Both the position numbers and the translations under genes were made by a program. Below the pieces are notes generated by a model. It was not told the origin of the DNA and did no database searches. It was given only the letters and a program-made list of their open reading frames with translations. Shown here in pieces: positions 50,699 through 61,800 of a stretch of 64,000 nt of DNA (within the stretch, counting starts at the first letter, position 1; the number at the start of each line of letters is the position of its first letter). This stretch comes from Sphingomonas hominis (GTDB taxonomy: Bacteria > Pseudomonadota > Alphaproteobacteria > Sphingomonadales > Sphingomonadaceae): assembly GCF_013328205.1 (NCBI RefSeq), contig NZ_JABULH010000001.1, positions 635,610 to 699,609 on the forward strand, given 5' to 3'.

Positions 50699-51553
50699 TC
50701 AGCCCTTGTTCGTCTGTCGCCGCGCCATGAAGGCGAGGCGTTCGAACAGCATCACGTCCTGCTCGTTCTTGAGCAGCGCGCCGTGCAGCGGCGGGATCGC
50801 CTTGGTCGGGTCGCGGTTCTGCAGCACATCGAGCGGCATGTCCTCGTGCAGCAGCAGGCGGAGCCAGTCGAGCAGCTCGCTGGTCGAAGGCTTCTTCTTG
50901 AGGCCTGGCACCTCGCGGACGTCGTAGAAGATGTCCATCGCGCGGCTCACCAGCATCTTCTGGATACCGGGGAAGTGGACGTCGACGATCGCCTGCATCG
51001 TGTCACGGTCGGGGAATTTGATATAATGGAAGAAGCAGCGGCGCAGGAACGCGTCGGGCAGCTCCTTTTCGTTGTTCGAGGTGATGACGACGATCGGGCG
51101 CTCGACCGCGCGCACCGTCTCCTTCGTCTCGTAGACGTGGAACTCCATGCGATCGAGTTCCTGGAGCAGGTCGTTCGGGAACTCGATATCGGCCTTGTCG
51201 ATCTCGTCGATCAGGAGGACCGGCGGGGACGGGCGGGTGAACGCCTCCCACAATTTGCCGCGGCGGATGTAGTTGGCGATGTCGTGAACGCGCTCGTCGC
51301 CGAGCTGTCCGTCGCGCAGGCGCGCGACCGCATCATATTCGTAGAGGCCCTGCTGCGCCTTAGTGGTGGATTTAACGTTCCACTCGATCAGCTCGGCGTT
51401 CGCCGCCTTGGCGATCTCGTGCGCAAGCACGGTCTTGCCGGTGCCGGGCTCACCCTTGACCAGCAGCGGGCGGCGCAGCGTGACCGCGGCGTTGACCGCG
51501 ACCTTCAGATCGTCGGTCGCGACGTAGTTCTGCGTTCCCTGAAAGCGCTGCAT
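50699..51553 (-). CDS. MoxR-family AAA ATPase
   Basis: The 284-residue ATPase has Walker A KGEPGTGKTVLAHE, Walker B LLIDEIDKADIEF and sensor 1 VITSNNEKELP. MoxR proteins act with VWA proteins in protein assembly or maturation. ATG 51553 is clear. It starts 70 bp from the next gene, and the VWA partner is separated by two genes. Confidence 0.94.
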   Translation of the reverse strand: MQRFQGTQNYVATDDLKVAVNAAVTLRRPLLVKGEPGTGKTVLAHEIAKAANAELIEWNVKSTTKAQQGLYEYDAVARLRDGQLGDERVHDIANYIRRGKLWEAFTRPSPPVLLIDEIDKADIEFPNDLLQELDRMEFHVYETKETVRAVERPIVVITSNNEKELPDAFLRRCFFHYIKFPDRDTMQAIVDVHFPGIQKMLVSRAMDIFYDVREVPGLKKKPSTSELLDWLRLLLHEDMPLDVLQNRDPTKAIPPLHGALLKNEQDVMLFERLAFMARRQTNKG

Positions 51554-51623
51554 GAACGATCCGCTCCTGTGTCGTGTGGTGACCGGGATAGCGGACGCGC
51601 GCGGCGGGATGCAAGCGGGCGAC

Positions 51624-52301
51624 TTACTCGCGATCGCGCGCGGAGGCACGGGCCTCGAGCAGGTGCCACAGGCCGCGGTGCTGCGCGAGCAATTGCTCGG
51701 CGCCGAACAGCATGGCGCGCTCGATCGATACCGGCAGCGTGGCTTGCGCCAGCAGCGCCTCGATCTGCCGCGCGATATCGTCGGTTCCGTTCGTCCACGT
51801 GCCGAACAACCGTCGCGCGGCATTATCGAGCACGGCGCGGACCGCCACCCAGTCGAGCGTCAACGCGACCGCCGCGCCCAGCGCGCAACCGGCGCGATCG
51901 GAATTGGCGAGCCGGTCGAGTACCTGGCGCTGCGTCAGCAGGGCGGCCTCGGCCGCGGCGTGGCCGGGGGTCGAGGGGCTGGGTCCGACATCGGCGGCGA
52001 GGCGCGCGATCAGCGCGCGCTCGTCCGCGCGGACCGCGGAGATGCGCGACATCCAATGCTGGAGCGCGGGATCGGCGATCGCGAGCTGTGGTGCGCGCCG
52101 TTCGGGCGCACCGTGCACGGTGCAGAGCGCGTGCACCGCGTCGGCGAGGTCACGCATCGACGCAACGGGACGGGTGAGCAGAACGGCGTGCGGGACCGCG
52201 GCGGTACCGTCACCGGCGACGAGCGACGCGATCGTTCGCCCGCCGATCGCCAATGCTCCGCCTCGTGCAACAACCACTCGCGCCTCCGCCTCCACGTCCA
52301 A
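51624..52301 (-). CDS. Hypothetical 225-residue protein
   Basis: No family is recognised. It is Ala-rich, helical, without signal peptide or membrane helix, and rich in Arg and Glu; VADGV-type binding motifs are absent. Its stop lies 70 bp from the moxR start on the same strand, so a link to the MoxR system is possible. Coding bias is normal. Confidence 0.65.
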   Translation of the reverse strand: MDVEAEARVVVARGGALAIGGRTIASLVAGDGTAAVPHAVLLTRPVASMRDLADAVHALCTVHGAPERRAPQLAIADPALQHWMSRISAVRADERALIARLAADVGPSPSTPGHAAAEAALLTQRQVLDRLANSDRAGCALGAAVALTLDWVAVRAVLDNAARRLFGTWTNGTDDIARQIEALLAQATLPVSIERAMLFGAEQLLAQHRGLWHLLEARASARDRE

Positions 52302-52516
52302 TGCCTGCTCCCCCGATACCGTTTTGATAGCGCGCGAGTGTGAAGGCGGCGTTTACGCAGAGAATCGCAGGACTTTGGCCGAGTCGTTCCGTCGGGTGTA
52401 TGGCTCGCTTGGTCGTTGGTTTGCGCGGCTGGTGCGGCTGCCGCGCGATCTTTGAGGCTCAAGCGCCGCGCTCTCTTATATCGGCAAACTGGCGGATGGG
52501 GGTGGTAGGTTGCAGG

Positions 52517-53410
52517 TCAGGCCGCGATCGGCGTGAGCAGAACGCAGATCTCCTCGACGCGGCCGCTGCGTTCGACGGGCGCGAGGCCGAGCGCGACCGG
52601 CATCGCGGTCGCACCGTGAACGAGCAGGCTGGCGCGGGTGCCGACTGACGCTGCGTTGGCGGAGACATATTCAATCATGTCACCGACCCGTGCCCGATCA
52701 CCGACCGCGATCAGCGTCAGGAAACGGGCGGTGGCGAGTTGCTCGGCGGTGGTGCCGGTCATGCGCGCCAGTGCAGCGTCGGGCTCGACCAGGTAACCCC
52801 GCGGGTTGACGCGGGCGCGCGCGGCGACGTTCGACACCTCGATCGCGCGTTCTAGCGCGCGCAGATCGGCGGTCCGAGCGCGCGCTTCCTCCTGCGCGGT
52901 GGCATCGCGCGCGATCAGGATGCATCCGTCGGGGATCGGATCGACTCGGGCGTGAAGCCGGCGGTGCGGGAAGCGGTCGGGCACGAGGTCGAGGGTTTCG
53001 GCGGTGCCGCTGTCGAGCACGCGGGTGACGCTGTCTTCGAGGAACAGGCCGCTCGCCTGCGACAGATGCCGTGCGCGCCGAGTCGGCTGCGCATTGTCGC
53101 CCAGTCTGACCCGCGCGGCGGCGTTGACGTGGGTGACGCGCGCGTCGGTGCCGAACAACACGATCGTGTCCTCCACCGCGTCGATCACCGGCGCGATCGA
53201 GCCGCCGAGCGCGGTGACGCCAGTGCTGTGAGGCGCGCACAGCGAGTCCATCAGCTCGAGCGAGAGCAGGACGAGGCGCAGACGGCCGCGATGATGGATG
53301 TAGACCGGAGCGCGCGCCGCGCGATCTTGCCACAGGCCGAAGTGGCGGACGAGGTCGGAGGCGGTGACCTGCTGGTCAGGGCCGAGCTGGGGTAGTGAGC
53401 CGTTTTCCAT
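52517..53410 (-). CDS. PAS-domain protein with Phd/YefM-like N-terminus
   Basis: The 297-residue protein has two PAS-like regions (about 70-170 and 190-290) with VIDAVEDTIVLFGTDARVTHVN and a second unit starting near AIEVSNVAARARVNPRGYLV. The first 55 residues (TASDLVRHFGLWQDRAARAP and YIHHRGRLRLVLLSLELMD) match the Phd/YefM antitoxin fold: helix pair, then a beta strand with hxhxxxGRxxxhLhs. No output domain or toxin gene is nearby, so it is probably a single-component regulator with a borrowed DNA-binding/dimer module. Confidence 0.75.
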   Translation of the reverse strand: MENGSLPQLGPDQQVTASDLVRHFGLWQDRAARAPVYIHHRGRLRLVLLSLELMDSLCAPHSTGVTALGGSIAPVIDAVEDTIVLFGTDARVTHVNAAARVRLGDNAQPTRRARHLSQASGLFLEDSVTRVLDSGTAETLDLVPDRFPHRRLHARVDPIPDGCILIARDATAQEEARARTADLRALERAIEVSNVAARARVNPRGYLVEPDAALARMTGTTAEQLATARFLTLIAVGDRARVGDMIEYVSANAASVGTRASLLVHGATAMPVALGLAPVERSGRVEEICVLLTPIAA

Positions 53411-53547
53411 GACTTGCGCAGGTTAGCGCGATGTTGATGGTCGCAGATACGCAGAGCTTGTCCGGAACGGCGGAATCAGCGGTTAATGATGCTCCGGAAT
53501 GGACAGTCTTGGCGCGAAGAGGCGGGCATTCGGGATCGGAAAAGAAG

Positions 53548-53574
53548 AGCCGACAAGGTTGTAACCTGCCGGCT
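53548..53574 (-). terminator. Rho-independent terminator of rpoD
   Basis: On the minus strand AGCCGGCAGGTT/AACCTTGTCGGCT forms a stem (one bulge, one mismatch), followed by CTTCTTTTCC. It lies 10 bp past the rpoD stop. Confidence 0.7.
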
Positions 53575-53583
53575 CCGTGTTGC

Positions 53584-55614
53584 TTATTGGTCGAGGAAGC
53601 TGCGCATCTTGCGGCTTCGGCTCGGGTGCTTGAGCTTCCTGAGCGCCTTTGCCTCGATCTGGCGGATGCGCTCGCGCGTGACCGAGAATTGCTGGCCGAC
53701 CTCCTCCAGCGTGTGATCGGTGTTCATGCCGATGCCGAAGCGCATGCGCAGCACGCGCTCCTCGCGCGGGGTGAGCGAGGCGAGGACGCGGGTGACCGTT
53801 TCCTTGAGGTTCGCCTGGATCGCCGCGTCGACCGGGATCACCGCGTTCTTGTCCTCGATGAAATCGCCCAAGTGGCTATCTTCCTCGTCACCGATCGGCG
53901 TTTCGAGGGAGATCGGCTCCTTGGCGATCTTCATCACCTTGCGCACCTTTTCGAGCGGCATGCTCAGGCGCTCCGCCATCTCCTCGGGCGTGGGCTCGCG
54001 GCCCTGCTCGTGGAGGAACTGGCGGCTGGTGCGGACCAGTTTGTTGATCGTCTCGATCATATGGACCGGGATGCGGATCGTGCGCGCCTGGTCGGCGATC
54101 GAGCGCGTGATCGCCTGCCGGATCCACCAAGTCGCGTAAGTCGAGAACTTATAGCCGCGGCGATACTCGAACTTGTCCACCGCCTTCATCAGGCCGATGT
54201 TGCCTTCCTGAATCAGGTCGAGGAACTGCAATCCACGATTGGTGTACTTCTTCGCGATCGAGATCACGAGGCGCAGGTTGGCTTCGACCATCTCCTTCTT
54301 GGCGATGCGCGCCTCGCGCTCCGCCTTTTGCACCATGTTGACGATACGGCGGAACTCGGCGAGCCCCATGCCGGTCTGCTGCGAAATTTCAGAAATCTCG
54401 CTGCGGATACGCTCAACGGCGTCGCCCTCGTTGGTGGCGAAGGCGGTCCACTTCTTGTCGAGCCCGGAGACGGTCGACAGGAACGTGTCGTCTAGCTCGT
54501 GACCCATGTAGCGCTTGAGGAAGTCGGCGCGGCTGACCTTGTGGCGCTCGGCCAGGCGCAGCATCTGCCCGCCGAGTGCGGTCAGGCGGCGGTTGTACGA
54601 GTAGAGCTGGTCGACCAGAAACTCGATCTTCGCCTGATGAAACTGAACGCTCTCGACCTCGGCGGTGAGTTCTTCGCGCAGCTTCTGATACTTGCGCTCG
54701 TCCGCGCCCGACAGCTCGTTGCCGCCGCCCATCGCGCCCAAGCGGTTCTCCTGCATCTTGGAGAACTTCTTGTAGAGCGCAGTAATGTTGGCGAACTTCT
54801 CCAGCGCCTGTGGCTTGAGCGTTTCCTCCATCTGCGCGAGGCTGAGGGTGTTGTCCTCATCTTCGTCGTCGCTGGGGCGAGGCGCACGCGGCTCACCCGA
54901 TTCGTCGTCCTCATCGGCCGAAGGCTCCTCGGCGACGTCGTCCTCTTCCTTGAAGGTCGTCCCGGCGGTCTTCTCGCTGATCTCTCCGTCGTCGTCCTCG
55001 GCGCCTTCGACCTGCTCGGCCGACGGACCCTTGGACAGCATCGCGTCGAGATCGAGGATCTCGCGCAACTGCATCTGGCCTTCGTTGAGCGCGGTCGACC
55101 AGTCGATGATGGCATTGAAGGTGATCGGGCTCTCGCACAGGCCCAGGATCATCGTGTCGCGACCGGCCTCGATCCGCTTGGCGATCGCAATCTCGCCTTC
55201 GCGCGACAGAAGCTCGACCGCCCCCATCTCGCGCAGGTACATGCGAACCGGATCGTCGGTGCGATCAACGGTTTCCTTCTTCTTCTCGACGACGGGCGCG
55301 CTACTGTCCTGGTCGGCATCGGCGGCCTCGACCTCGTCGTCCTCCTGACGCTCCTCGGTCTCGCCTTCCTCGCCCTGCTCGTCGTTCTCGACGATGTTGA
55401 TGCCCATCTCGTTCAGCGCCGAGGTCATGTCCTCGATCTGATCGGACGACATCTCACCCTGCGGCAGCGCGTCGTTGAGCTGATCGTAAGTGATGTAGCC
55501 ACGCTTCTTGGCGCGCGCGATCACCTTCTTGATGTTCGCGTCGTTCAAGTCGATCAGCGGCGCATCCCCGTTGTCCTGAGCCTCGGGTGCTTCCGCCATA
55601 TTCGCCTTCGCCAT
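53584..55614 (-). CDS. rpoD: RNA polymerase sigma factor RpoD (sigma-70)
   Basis: The 676-residue housekeeping sigma factor has region 1.1 ([20 protein letters not shown]), an acidic spacer, region 1.2 ([19 protein letters not shown]), a non-conserved region, region 2 ([20 protein letters not shown]) and 3-4 ([20 protein letters not shown]). ATG 55614 shares TGATG with the dnaG stop, so translation is coupled. dnaG-rpoD is the classic macromolecular-synthesis operon order. Confidence 0.98.
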   Translation of the reverse strand: MAKANMAEAPEAQDNGDAPLIDLNDANIKKVIARAKKRGYITYDQLNDALPQGEMSSDQIEDMTSALNEMGINIVENDEQGEEGETEERQEDDEVEAADADQDSSAPVVEKKKETVDRTDDPVRMYLREMGAVELLSREGEIAIAKRIEAGRDTMILGLCESPITFNAIIDWSTALNEGQMQLREILDLDAMLSKGPSAEQVEGAEDDDGEISEKTAGTTFKEEDDVAEEPSADEDDESGEPRAPRPSDDEDEDNTLSLAQMEETLKPQALEKFANITALYKKFSKMQENRLGAMGGGNELSGADERKYQKLREELTAEVESVQFHQAKIEFLVDQLYSYNRRLTALGGQMLRLAERHKVSRADFLKRYMGHELDDTFLSTVSGLDKKWTAFATNEGDAVERIRSEISEISQQTGMGLAEFRRIVNMVQKAEREARIAKKEMVEANLRLVISIAKKYTNRGLQFLDLIQEGNIGLMKAVDKFEYRRGYKFSTYATWWIRQAITRSIADQARTIRIPVHMIETINKLVRTSRQFLHEQGREPTPEEMAERLSMPLEKVRKVMKIAKEPISLETPIGDEEDSHLGDFIEDKNAVIPVDAAIQANLKETVTRVLASLTPREERVLRMRFGIGMNTDHTLEEVGQQFSVTRERIRQIEAKALRKLKHPSRSRKMRSFLDQ

Positions 55615-57509
55615 CAATTGTCCTCGGTACCTAGCGCGCGGGCGTCTTCGTTCGCCTGCACGAGATTTGCAAGCCGCACGTCCAGCGCCCGTTGTTCGTT
55701 CACCAATGCCACTTGCCGCTCAAACGCTTCGTCGGTAAAATGCGCCTGCATCGCGGACGTTGCATCCGCGAGTGCCGCATCCACTTCCGGGCGTGAGACA
55801 AGGATCGCAATCGCCTCGTCGAGGTCCTCGCGCGCCTTGTTCTCGTCCGCCGACTTGCGCGTAAACGAATAGGGCATCGTATCGGCCCTCAGCAGATCGG
55901 ACGCGACCTGTTCGAAACCGGACCGCGCCAATATGGTGACGAGGCGCTGGCTATCAAGCGCCCGATCCTCGAGCGCCACGTCGACCACTGCCTCGAACAG
56001 GCGACCGAGCGCGCCGTCGGCGAGCTTCAGGCTGCCGAGCACTTCCATGTGGGTCGCGATCTCGGCCGGGTGTCGGATCAGGCCGGCTAGCACGGCCTTT
56101 GCGAGCACGCGGTCGATCCCGCCGGCGGCGCGCACCGCCTTGGCGTCATCGGTGACGGGGGCGGGGGGCGGCGACCATTTCTGCCCGGCGCGGCGCTGCT
56201 GATAGGGAAAGAAGGGAGTACGTGGTTGAAGGCCACCCGCACCTTGCCGCCCGCGTGCGAACTGCTGGTCGAAGCGGTGGCGGAATTCAGCGACATATTC
56301 GGACTTCACGCTCGGATCGCCGATCGTGTTCGCGAGGTCGGACAGGCGGCGCTTCAAGCCGGCGCGCTGCTCGGGCGTGTCGAGCGGTTCGGCGGCGAGT
56401 TCGTGCTTCCACAGCCGCTCGACCAGCGGCTCGGCCTCGCGCACCAGTGCCTCGAACGCGCGTACACCCCCCGACTTCATCAGGTCGTCAGGGTCCTGCC
56501 CCTCGGGTAGCGTTACGAAGCTGAGGCTGCGCCCCGGCGCAAGCATCGGCAGCGCGCGGTGCGCGGCACGGATCGCGGCTTTCTGCCCTGCGCTGTCGCC
56601 GTCGAGGCAGACGGTGGGCACGTCGACCATCCGCCACAGCCGCTCCAACTGCGCCTCGGTGAGCGCAGTGCCGAGCGGTGCGACGACCTCACCCACGCCG
56701 CCTTGTGCGAGTGCGACTGCGTCCATGTAACCTTCGACCACGAATACGCGATCGGCCTTGCGCGCCGCTGCCGAGGCGCGGTCGAGATTGTAGAGCGTGC
56801 GGCCCTTGTCGAATAGCGGGGTGTCGGGCGAGTTGAGGTATTTGGGCTCACCGTCTCCGATGATGCGGCCGCCGAACGCGATCACGCGCCCGCGCTGGTC
56901 GCGGATCGGGATCATCAGCCGGCCGCGGAAACGGTCGTAGGGTTCCTTGTTGTCGACCTGGATCAGCAGGCCGGCCTCGACCAGCATCGCGTCGCCGAAA
57001 TCCTTCAGCGCGGTGCGGAGCTTGCCGCGGCTGTCGGGGGCGTAGCCGAAGCCGAAAGTGCGCTGCGTCGCGGTGCTTACCCCCCGGCGGTCGAGCAGGG
57101 CGCGTGCTTCCGCGCCGTCGAGTCCGCCGAGCTGCGCAGTGAACCAGTCGGCGGCGGCCTGCATCACGTCGTGGAGCGACTTGGCGCGCTCGGCCTTTTG
57201 CGCGGCGCGCGGGTCGGCCTGCGGTACTTCGAGCCCGGCGGTGGCGGCGAGTTCCTTCACCGCGTCGATGAAGGGCAGGCCCTGGTGATCGGTCATCCAG
57301 CGGATCGCGTCGCCGTGCGCCGAGCAGCCGAAACAGTGATAGAAGCCCTTCTCGTCGTTGACGTAGAAGCTAGGCGTCTTCTCGTTGTGGAACGGGCAGC
57401 AGCCGCGCATCTCGCGGCCAGCGCGGGTCAGCTTGACCGTTTTGCCTACCAGCGCCGACAAATGCGTGCGGCCACGCAGTTCGTCGAGAAAGGCGGGCGA
57501 GAGCGACAT
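55614..57509 (-). CDS. dnaG: DNA primase DnaG (chromosomal)
   Basis: The 631-residue primase has CHC2 zinc finger ([31 protein letters not shown]), the RNA polymerase domain with Toprim ([34 protein letters not shown]) and a helicase-binding C-terminus. The element primase at 0.5-1.5 kb is a second, shorter one. Start at ATG 57509. Confidence 0.97.
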   Translation of the reverse strand: MSLSPAFLDELRGRTHLSALVGKTVKLTRAGREMRGCCPFHNEKTPSFYVNDEKGFYHCFGCSAHGDAIRWMTDHQGLPFIDAVKELAATAGLEVPQADPRAAQKAERAKSLHDVMQAAADWFTAQLGGLDGAEARALLDRRGVSTATQRTFGFGYAPDSRGKLRTALKDFGDAMLVEAGLLIQVDNKEPYDRFRGRLMIPIRDQRGRVIAFGGRIIGDGEPKYLNSPDTPLFDKGRTLYNLDRASAAARKADRVFVVEGYMDAVALAQGGVGEVVAPLGTALTEAQLERLWRMVDVPTVCLDGDSAGQKAAIRAAHRALPMLAPGRSLSFVTLPEGQDPDDLMKSGGVRAFEALVREAEPLVERLWKHELAAEPLDTPEQRAGLKRRLSDLANTIGDPSVKSEYVAEFRHRFDQQFARGRQGAGGLQPRTPFFPYQQRRAGQKWSPPPAPVTDDAKAVRAAGGIDRVLAKAVLAGLIRHPAEIATHMEVLGSLKLADGALGRLFEAVVDVALEDRALDSQRLVTILARSGFEQVASDLLRADTMPYSFTRKSADENKAREDLDEAIAILVSRPEVDAALADATSAMQAHFTDEAFERQVALVNEQRALDVRLANLVQANEDARALGTEDN

Positions 57510-57611
57510 CGCGCGATTCTACCTATGCCGGATCATGCCCGGCGCGACAATGTGGCGAATGGGTAACGCCCTGAGAGGAAACGACGTAACGAGCCTGCGC
57601 GGCGCAGCGGT

Positions 57612-58235
57612 TCAGGGCTGTCGCCGTGCGCTGGTGATGCGGATCGTCGGGGCGAGCATCTGCCCCTTCATCACCCCCACACCCTCGGTCGGCGACGTAG
57701 GGGAGGCGAGGATGCGGCGGATCACGTCCATGCCCTCGACCACGCGGCCGAATACTGCGAAGCCCGGATCATTGTCGTGCGCGTCCATTGATTTCAGGTC
57801 GCCGACGACGACGAAGAAGTCGCCGGCGGCAGTGCCCGGCTTCGCCATCGCCATCGACACCGCGCCGTCGACGTGGCTGAGACCGGTCTTGCTGGTCGGC
57901 TCGAACGCGACCGGCGGCAGCGTGCGCTTGGGATCGTTGCGGGTGCCGAACTGCGCGAGGCCGTAGCCGTCGCCGACCTTCACCGCGCGGTAGAAGGCGA
58001 CGCCGTCGAGCTTCTTGCCATCGACGTAGCGCAGGAAATTGGCGGCGGTGAGCGGCGCGTGCGCGCGATCGACCGCGATCACGATCGGTCCGGCGGCGGT
58101 GTCGAGCCGGACGTTCACCGGCGCGAGCGCGGGGTTGGTGGCAGCGGCGGACGTCGGCGTCGCAGCAGACGCGGGCGCGCTGACCGGCGCGGGCGTGGTC
58201 GCCTGGGCGAGCAGCGCGAGAAACGGCAGGATCAT
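57612..58235 (-). CDS. Cyclophilin-type peptidyl-prolyl isomerase
   Basis: The 207-residue protein has a hydrophobic N-terminus with Ala/Pro-rich linker (periplasmic or lipid-side likely) and a cyclophilin core: DTAAGPIVIAVDRAHAPLTA, KKLDGVAFYRAVKV, AMAKPGTAAGDFFVVVGD and FAVFGRVVEGMDVI. The usual FHR reads FYR, which may lower activity. It starts one base after the stop of the next gene upstream. Confidence 0.88.
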   Translation of the reverse strand: MILPFLALLAQATTPAPVSAPASAATPTSAAATNPALAPVNVRLDTAAGPIVIAVDRAHAPLTAANFLRYVDGKKLDGVAFYRAVKVGDGYGLAQFGTRNDPKRTLPPVAFEPTSKTGLSHVDGAVSMAMAKPGTAAGDFFVVVGDLKSMDAHDNDPGFAVFGRVVEGMDVIRRILASPTSPTEGVGVMKGQMLAPTIRITSARRQP

Positions 58236-58236
58236 G

Positions 58237-58785
58237 TTATTTCACCCGAACGATGGTGGCGGGAAGGGTCTGCACCGGCGCGCCGGTCAGCTGCATGACG
58301 TAGCGGCCGGGGCGCAGCGGAAAGTCGACCAGCTTGGCGACGCCGGTGCAGCGCGGCCCCATCGCGTGCGCGCTCGACGCGACGCCGGCGCGGCCGCGGA
58401 TCACGTCCACCCACGCCTTCTGCCCGAGCGCGACGCGGTAGGTGCCGGTGCGTGGCACCTGAAACATGACGAGCCCGGCGTAGCTGCCCGCGGGTGGCGC
58501 CTTGCCCGGTGCGATCCGCGGTTGCACCGCGCTCAAGGGGGCGAGCCGCAGGTCGGCGGCGCGGCCGATGCCGAGCACGGGGGCGTTGCGCGGTGCGGTA
58601 CCGGTGGTGAGCGGCGTGCGCGTGCTCCAGTGCGACAGCTCCGCCGAGATCGCCACGCGGACGTTGGCGCACGAAGGATCGGTCGCCGGGTTCTGCATCG
58701 CGGCGGCGGCCGGGTGCGACACGCCGACGGCGGCGGCGATGCCGGCGACCAGAGGTTCGAGCAGCGTGGGCAGGAAACGGACCAT
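58237..58785 (-). CDS. Secreted hypothetical protein, partner of the cyclophilin
   Basis: The 182-residue protein has a signal peptide (cleavage after AAA near residue 29). Two cysteines (DPSCANVR, GPRCTGVA) and a beta-rich C-terminal part (SYAGLVMFQVPRTGTYRVAL and FPLRPGRYVMQLTGAP) suggest a small secreted sandwich domain, homologues of which occur in sphingomonads. Function unknown. It is followed by the cyclophilin gene at 1 bp, so they form an operon. Confidence 0.72.
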   Translation of the reverse strand: MVRFLPTLLEPLVAGIAAAVGVSHPAAAAMQNPATDPSCANVRVAISAELSHWSTRTPLTTGTAPRNAPVLGIGRAADLRLAPLSAVQPRIAPGKAPPAGSYAGLVMFQVPRTGTYRVALGQKAWVDVIRGRAGVASSAHAMGPRCTGVAKLVDFPLRPGRYVMQLTGAPVQTLPATIVRVK

Positions 58786-58897
58786 TCGGCCGCTCTACCG
58801 CCCGGTCGCGCGCGCCGCCAGCCTGCCGTCGCGGCAACTTGCGCGACTGCGGGCGCTGTGTTGAGGGTCGCGCACGCGCAACGGAGCATCTGCGATC

Positions 58898-61800
58898 ATG
58901 GCGAGCAAACCCAACGACATACCCGCGGCCGCAGCCGTGCCGATGCCGGCGGCGCTGCCGGTGATCGGCCACCTGCACCAGATCGCGCGCGCCGGCCTGA
59001 TCGGCCATTTGCTACGCGTCAGCCGCGCCATGCCGCAGGGGATCTTCAAGCTGCGCTTCGGCAGCCGCGTGTCGATCTTCGTCACCGATCCCAATCTCGT
59101 CGCCGAGCTGTCGGATGAGACGCGGTTCCGCAAGATGCCGGGACCGGCGCTGCGCGTGGTGCGCAAGTTCGCGGGCGACGGGCTGTTCACCGCGTTCAGC
59201 GAGGAGCCGAACTGGGGCAAGGCGCACCGCATCCTTCTGCCCGCCTTCTCGCACCGGGCGATGCGCGGTTATTTCGACATGATCGTCGAGGTGTGCGACC
59301 AGCTGGTCGCCAAGTGGACGCGCGCGGCGGGTACCGACGTCCATGTCGCGGACGACATGACGCGGCTGACGCTCGATTCGATCGCGATCGCGGGGTTCGG
59401 TCACCGCTTCAACTCGTTCGAGCGCGACGAGCTCGACAGCTTCCTGGTCGCGCTGGGGCGCGCGCTATCGGAGGCGCTGAACGTCATCACGCGGATGCCA
59501 ATTCAGCGGCGCTTCGCCAAGCGCGCGGCAGCGCAGTACGAGGCGGACATCGCGGAGATGAACGCGCTGGTCGATGGGATCATCGCCGACCGCCGGGTCA
59601 ATCCGACAGACGGCCGCGACCTGCTCAATCTGATGCTGACCGCGATCGATCCGGAGACGGGCGAGGGGCTGGACGATCTTAACATTCGTTATCAGGTGCT
59701 GACCTTCCTGATCGCGGGGCACGAGACGACGTCGGGGATGTTGACGTTCGCCTTTACCTATCTGCTGCGCAATCCCGCGGTGCTGGCGCAGGCCTATGCC
59801 GAGGTCGACCGCGTGCTGCCGGGCGACACGCGGCCCGACTATACGCATGTCGCCCGCCTGGAGGTGATCGAGCGTATCCTGAAGGAAGCGCTGCGCCTGT
59901 GGCCGACCGCGCCCGCGTTCAGCGTCGCGCCGTTCGAGGATCAGGTGATTGGCGCTAAGGATGGCCAGCCCGGCTGGCGGATGCGCAAGGATCGCCCGGT
60001 CAACATCTTCACCCCCGGCCTGCACCGTGCGGCGAGCGCGTGGGACGATCCGGAAGAGTTCGACATCGACCGCTGGTTGCCCGAGGCCGAGGCGGCGCGG
60101 CACCCGCACGCGTACAAGCCGTTCGGCAACGGCGAGCGCGCGTGCATTGGGCGGCAGTTCGCGATGGTGGAGGCGAAGATCGCGCTTGCGATGATGCTGC
60201 GCTCCTTCGCGATCAGCGATCCGCACAGCTACAAGCTGCGCGTCAAGGAAACGCTGTCGATCAAGCCCGATGAATTCACGATGCGCGTGCGGCTGCGCGG
60301 CGCCCATGAGCGGTTGCAACTGGGCGAGGCTGCGGTGGCGGACACGGCGGTCGACGTCGGTGCGCTGGCGGGATCGGGGCAGCGCTTCGTGCTGCTCTAC
60401 GGCACCTCGCTCGGCACCGCGCGCGATGTGGCCGAAGAGATCGCCGAGCGCGCGCGCACCGACGGGTTCGATGTGATCGTCCGGTCGATGGACGAGAGCT
60501 TCAAGGGCGGCGCGGCGCCCGATGACAAGGTGATTGTGATCGTCACCGCGACCTACAACGGTCGCGCGCCCGATAGCGCGGTCGAGGTGGAGCGCGCGCT
60601 CGACGCCGGTGCGTTCGATGGGGCGGACTGGTCGGGCGCGCGTTACGCGGTGCTCGGGATCGGCAACAGCCAGTGGCCGAACTTCCAGGCATTTCCGAAC
60701 CGGATCGACGCGGCGATCGCGCGCGCAGGCGGCGAGCGGCTGGTGCCGCGTGGCGAAGCGGACGGGCAGGGCGACTTCGAAGGCGCAATTGCCGCGTTCG
60801 TGCGCGATCTATGGCAGGCGCTCGGCGCGACTGCCGAGCCAGCCGCGAACACCGCGACGCTGTCGCTGGCGCCGGTTGACGCCGCCGAAACGCGCGCGCG
60901 TGCGCTCTCGGAACATGCGCAGCGACTGGAGATCGTCGCCAACGATGAACTGGTGCGCCCGGCCGATGGATTGTGGGACTTCGCGCAGGAGCCGCCGCGC
61001 TCCTCGACGCGGCTGGTCCGCGTGCGCCTGCCCGAGGGGCAGCATTATGCCGCGGGCGATCACGTCGCGATCTACGCGCGCAACCGCCCCGAACTGGTCG
61101 CGCGCGCGCTCGACCTGCTGGGTTTGAACGGTGCGAGCCAGGTGCGGGTCGATGCGCAGGGCGGGCGCTTCAAGCACCTACCGCTCGGCGCGACGGTGAC
61201 GGTGGAGCAACTTCTGACCGACTTTGTCGAATTGTCGGAGGCGGCGTCGCGGCGGGCGGTTGCGGGGCTGCGCGGGGCGACGCGCTGCCCGCATACCGTC
61301 GCTGCGTTGGAAGCGTTGGAGGCGGATTACGACGCGCAGGTGGCCGACAAGCGGGTGTCGCTGCTTGACCTGATCGAGCGGCATCCGGCTGCCTCGGTGA
61401 CGCTCGACCAGTTGATCGACTGGTCGCCCGCGATCCAGCCGCGGTTCTACTCGATCGCGTCGTCGCCGCTTGTCTCGCCTCGCATCGCCGACCTGATCGT
61501 CGGCACGATCGCGGCGCCGGCTTGGTCTGGGCTGGGCGAGCATCGCGGTTTCGCCTCCGATTACATGAAGGCGTTGGCGCCGGGCGAGCACGTCTTCGGC
61601 TATGTGCGGCGACCCAATCCGCCGTTCGCGCCGCCCGCCGACCCTACGCAGCCGATGATCCTGATCGGCCCGGGCACCGGCTTCGCGCCCCTGCGCGGCT
61701 TTCTGCAGGAACGCGCGGCGCAAGCGGAGACGGGCGCGCAGGTCGCGACCAATCTGCTGTTCTTCGGTTGTCGCCACCCCGATCACGACTGGTTCTGCCG

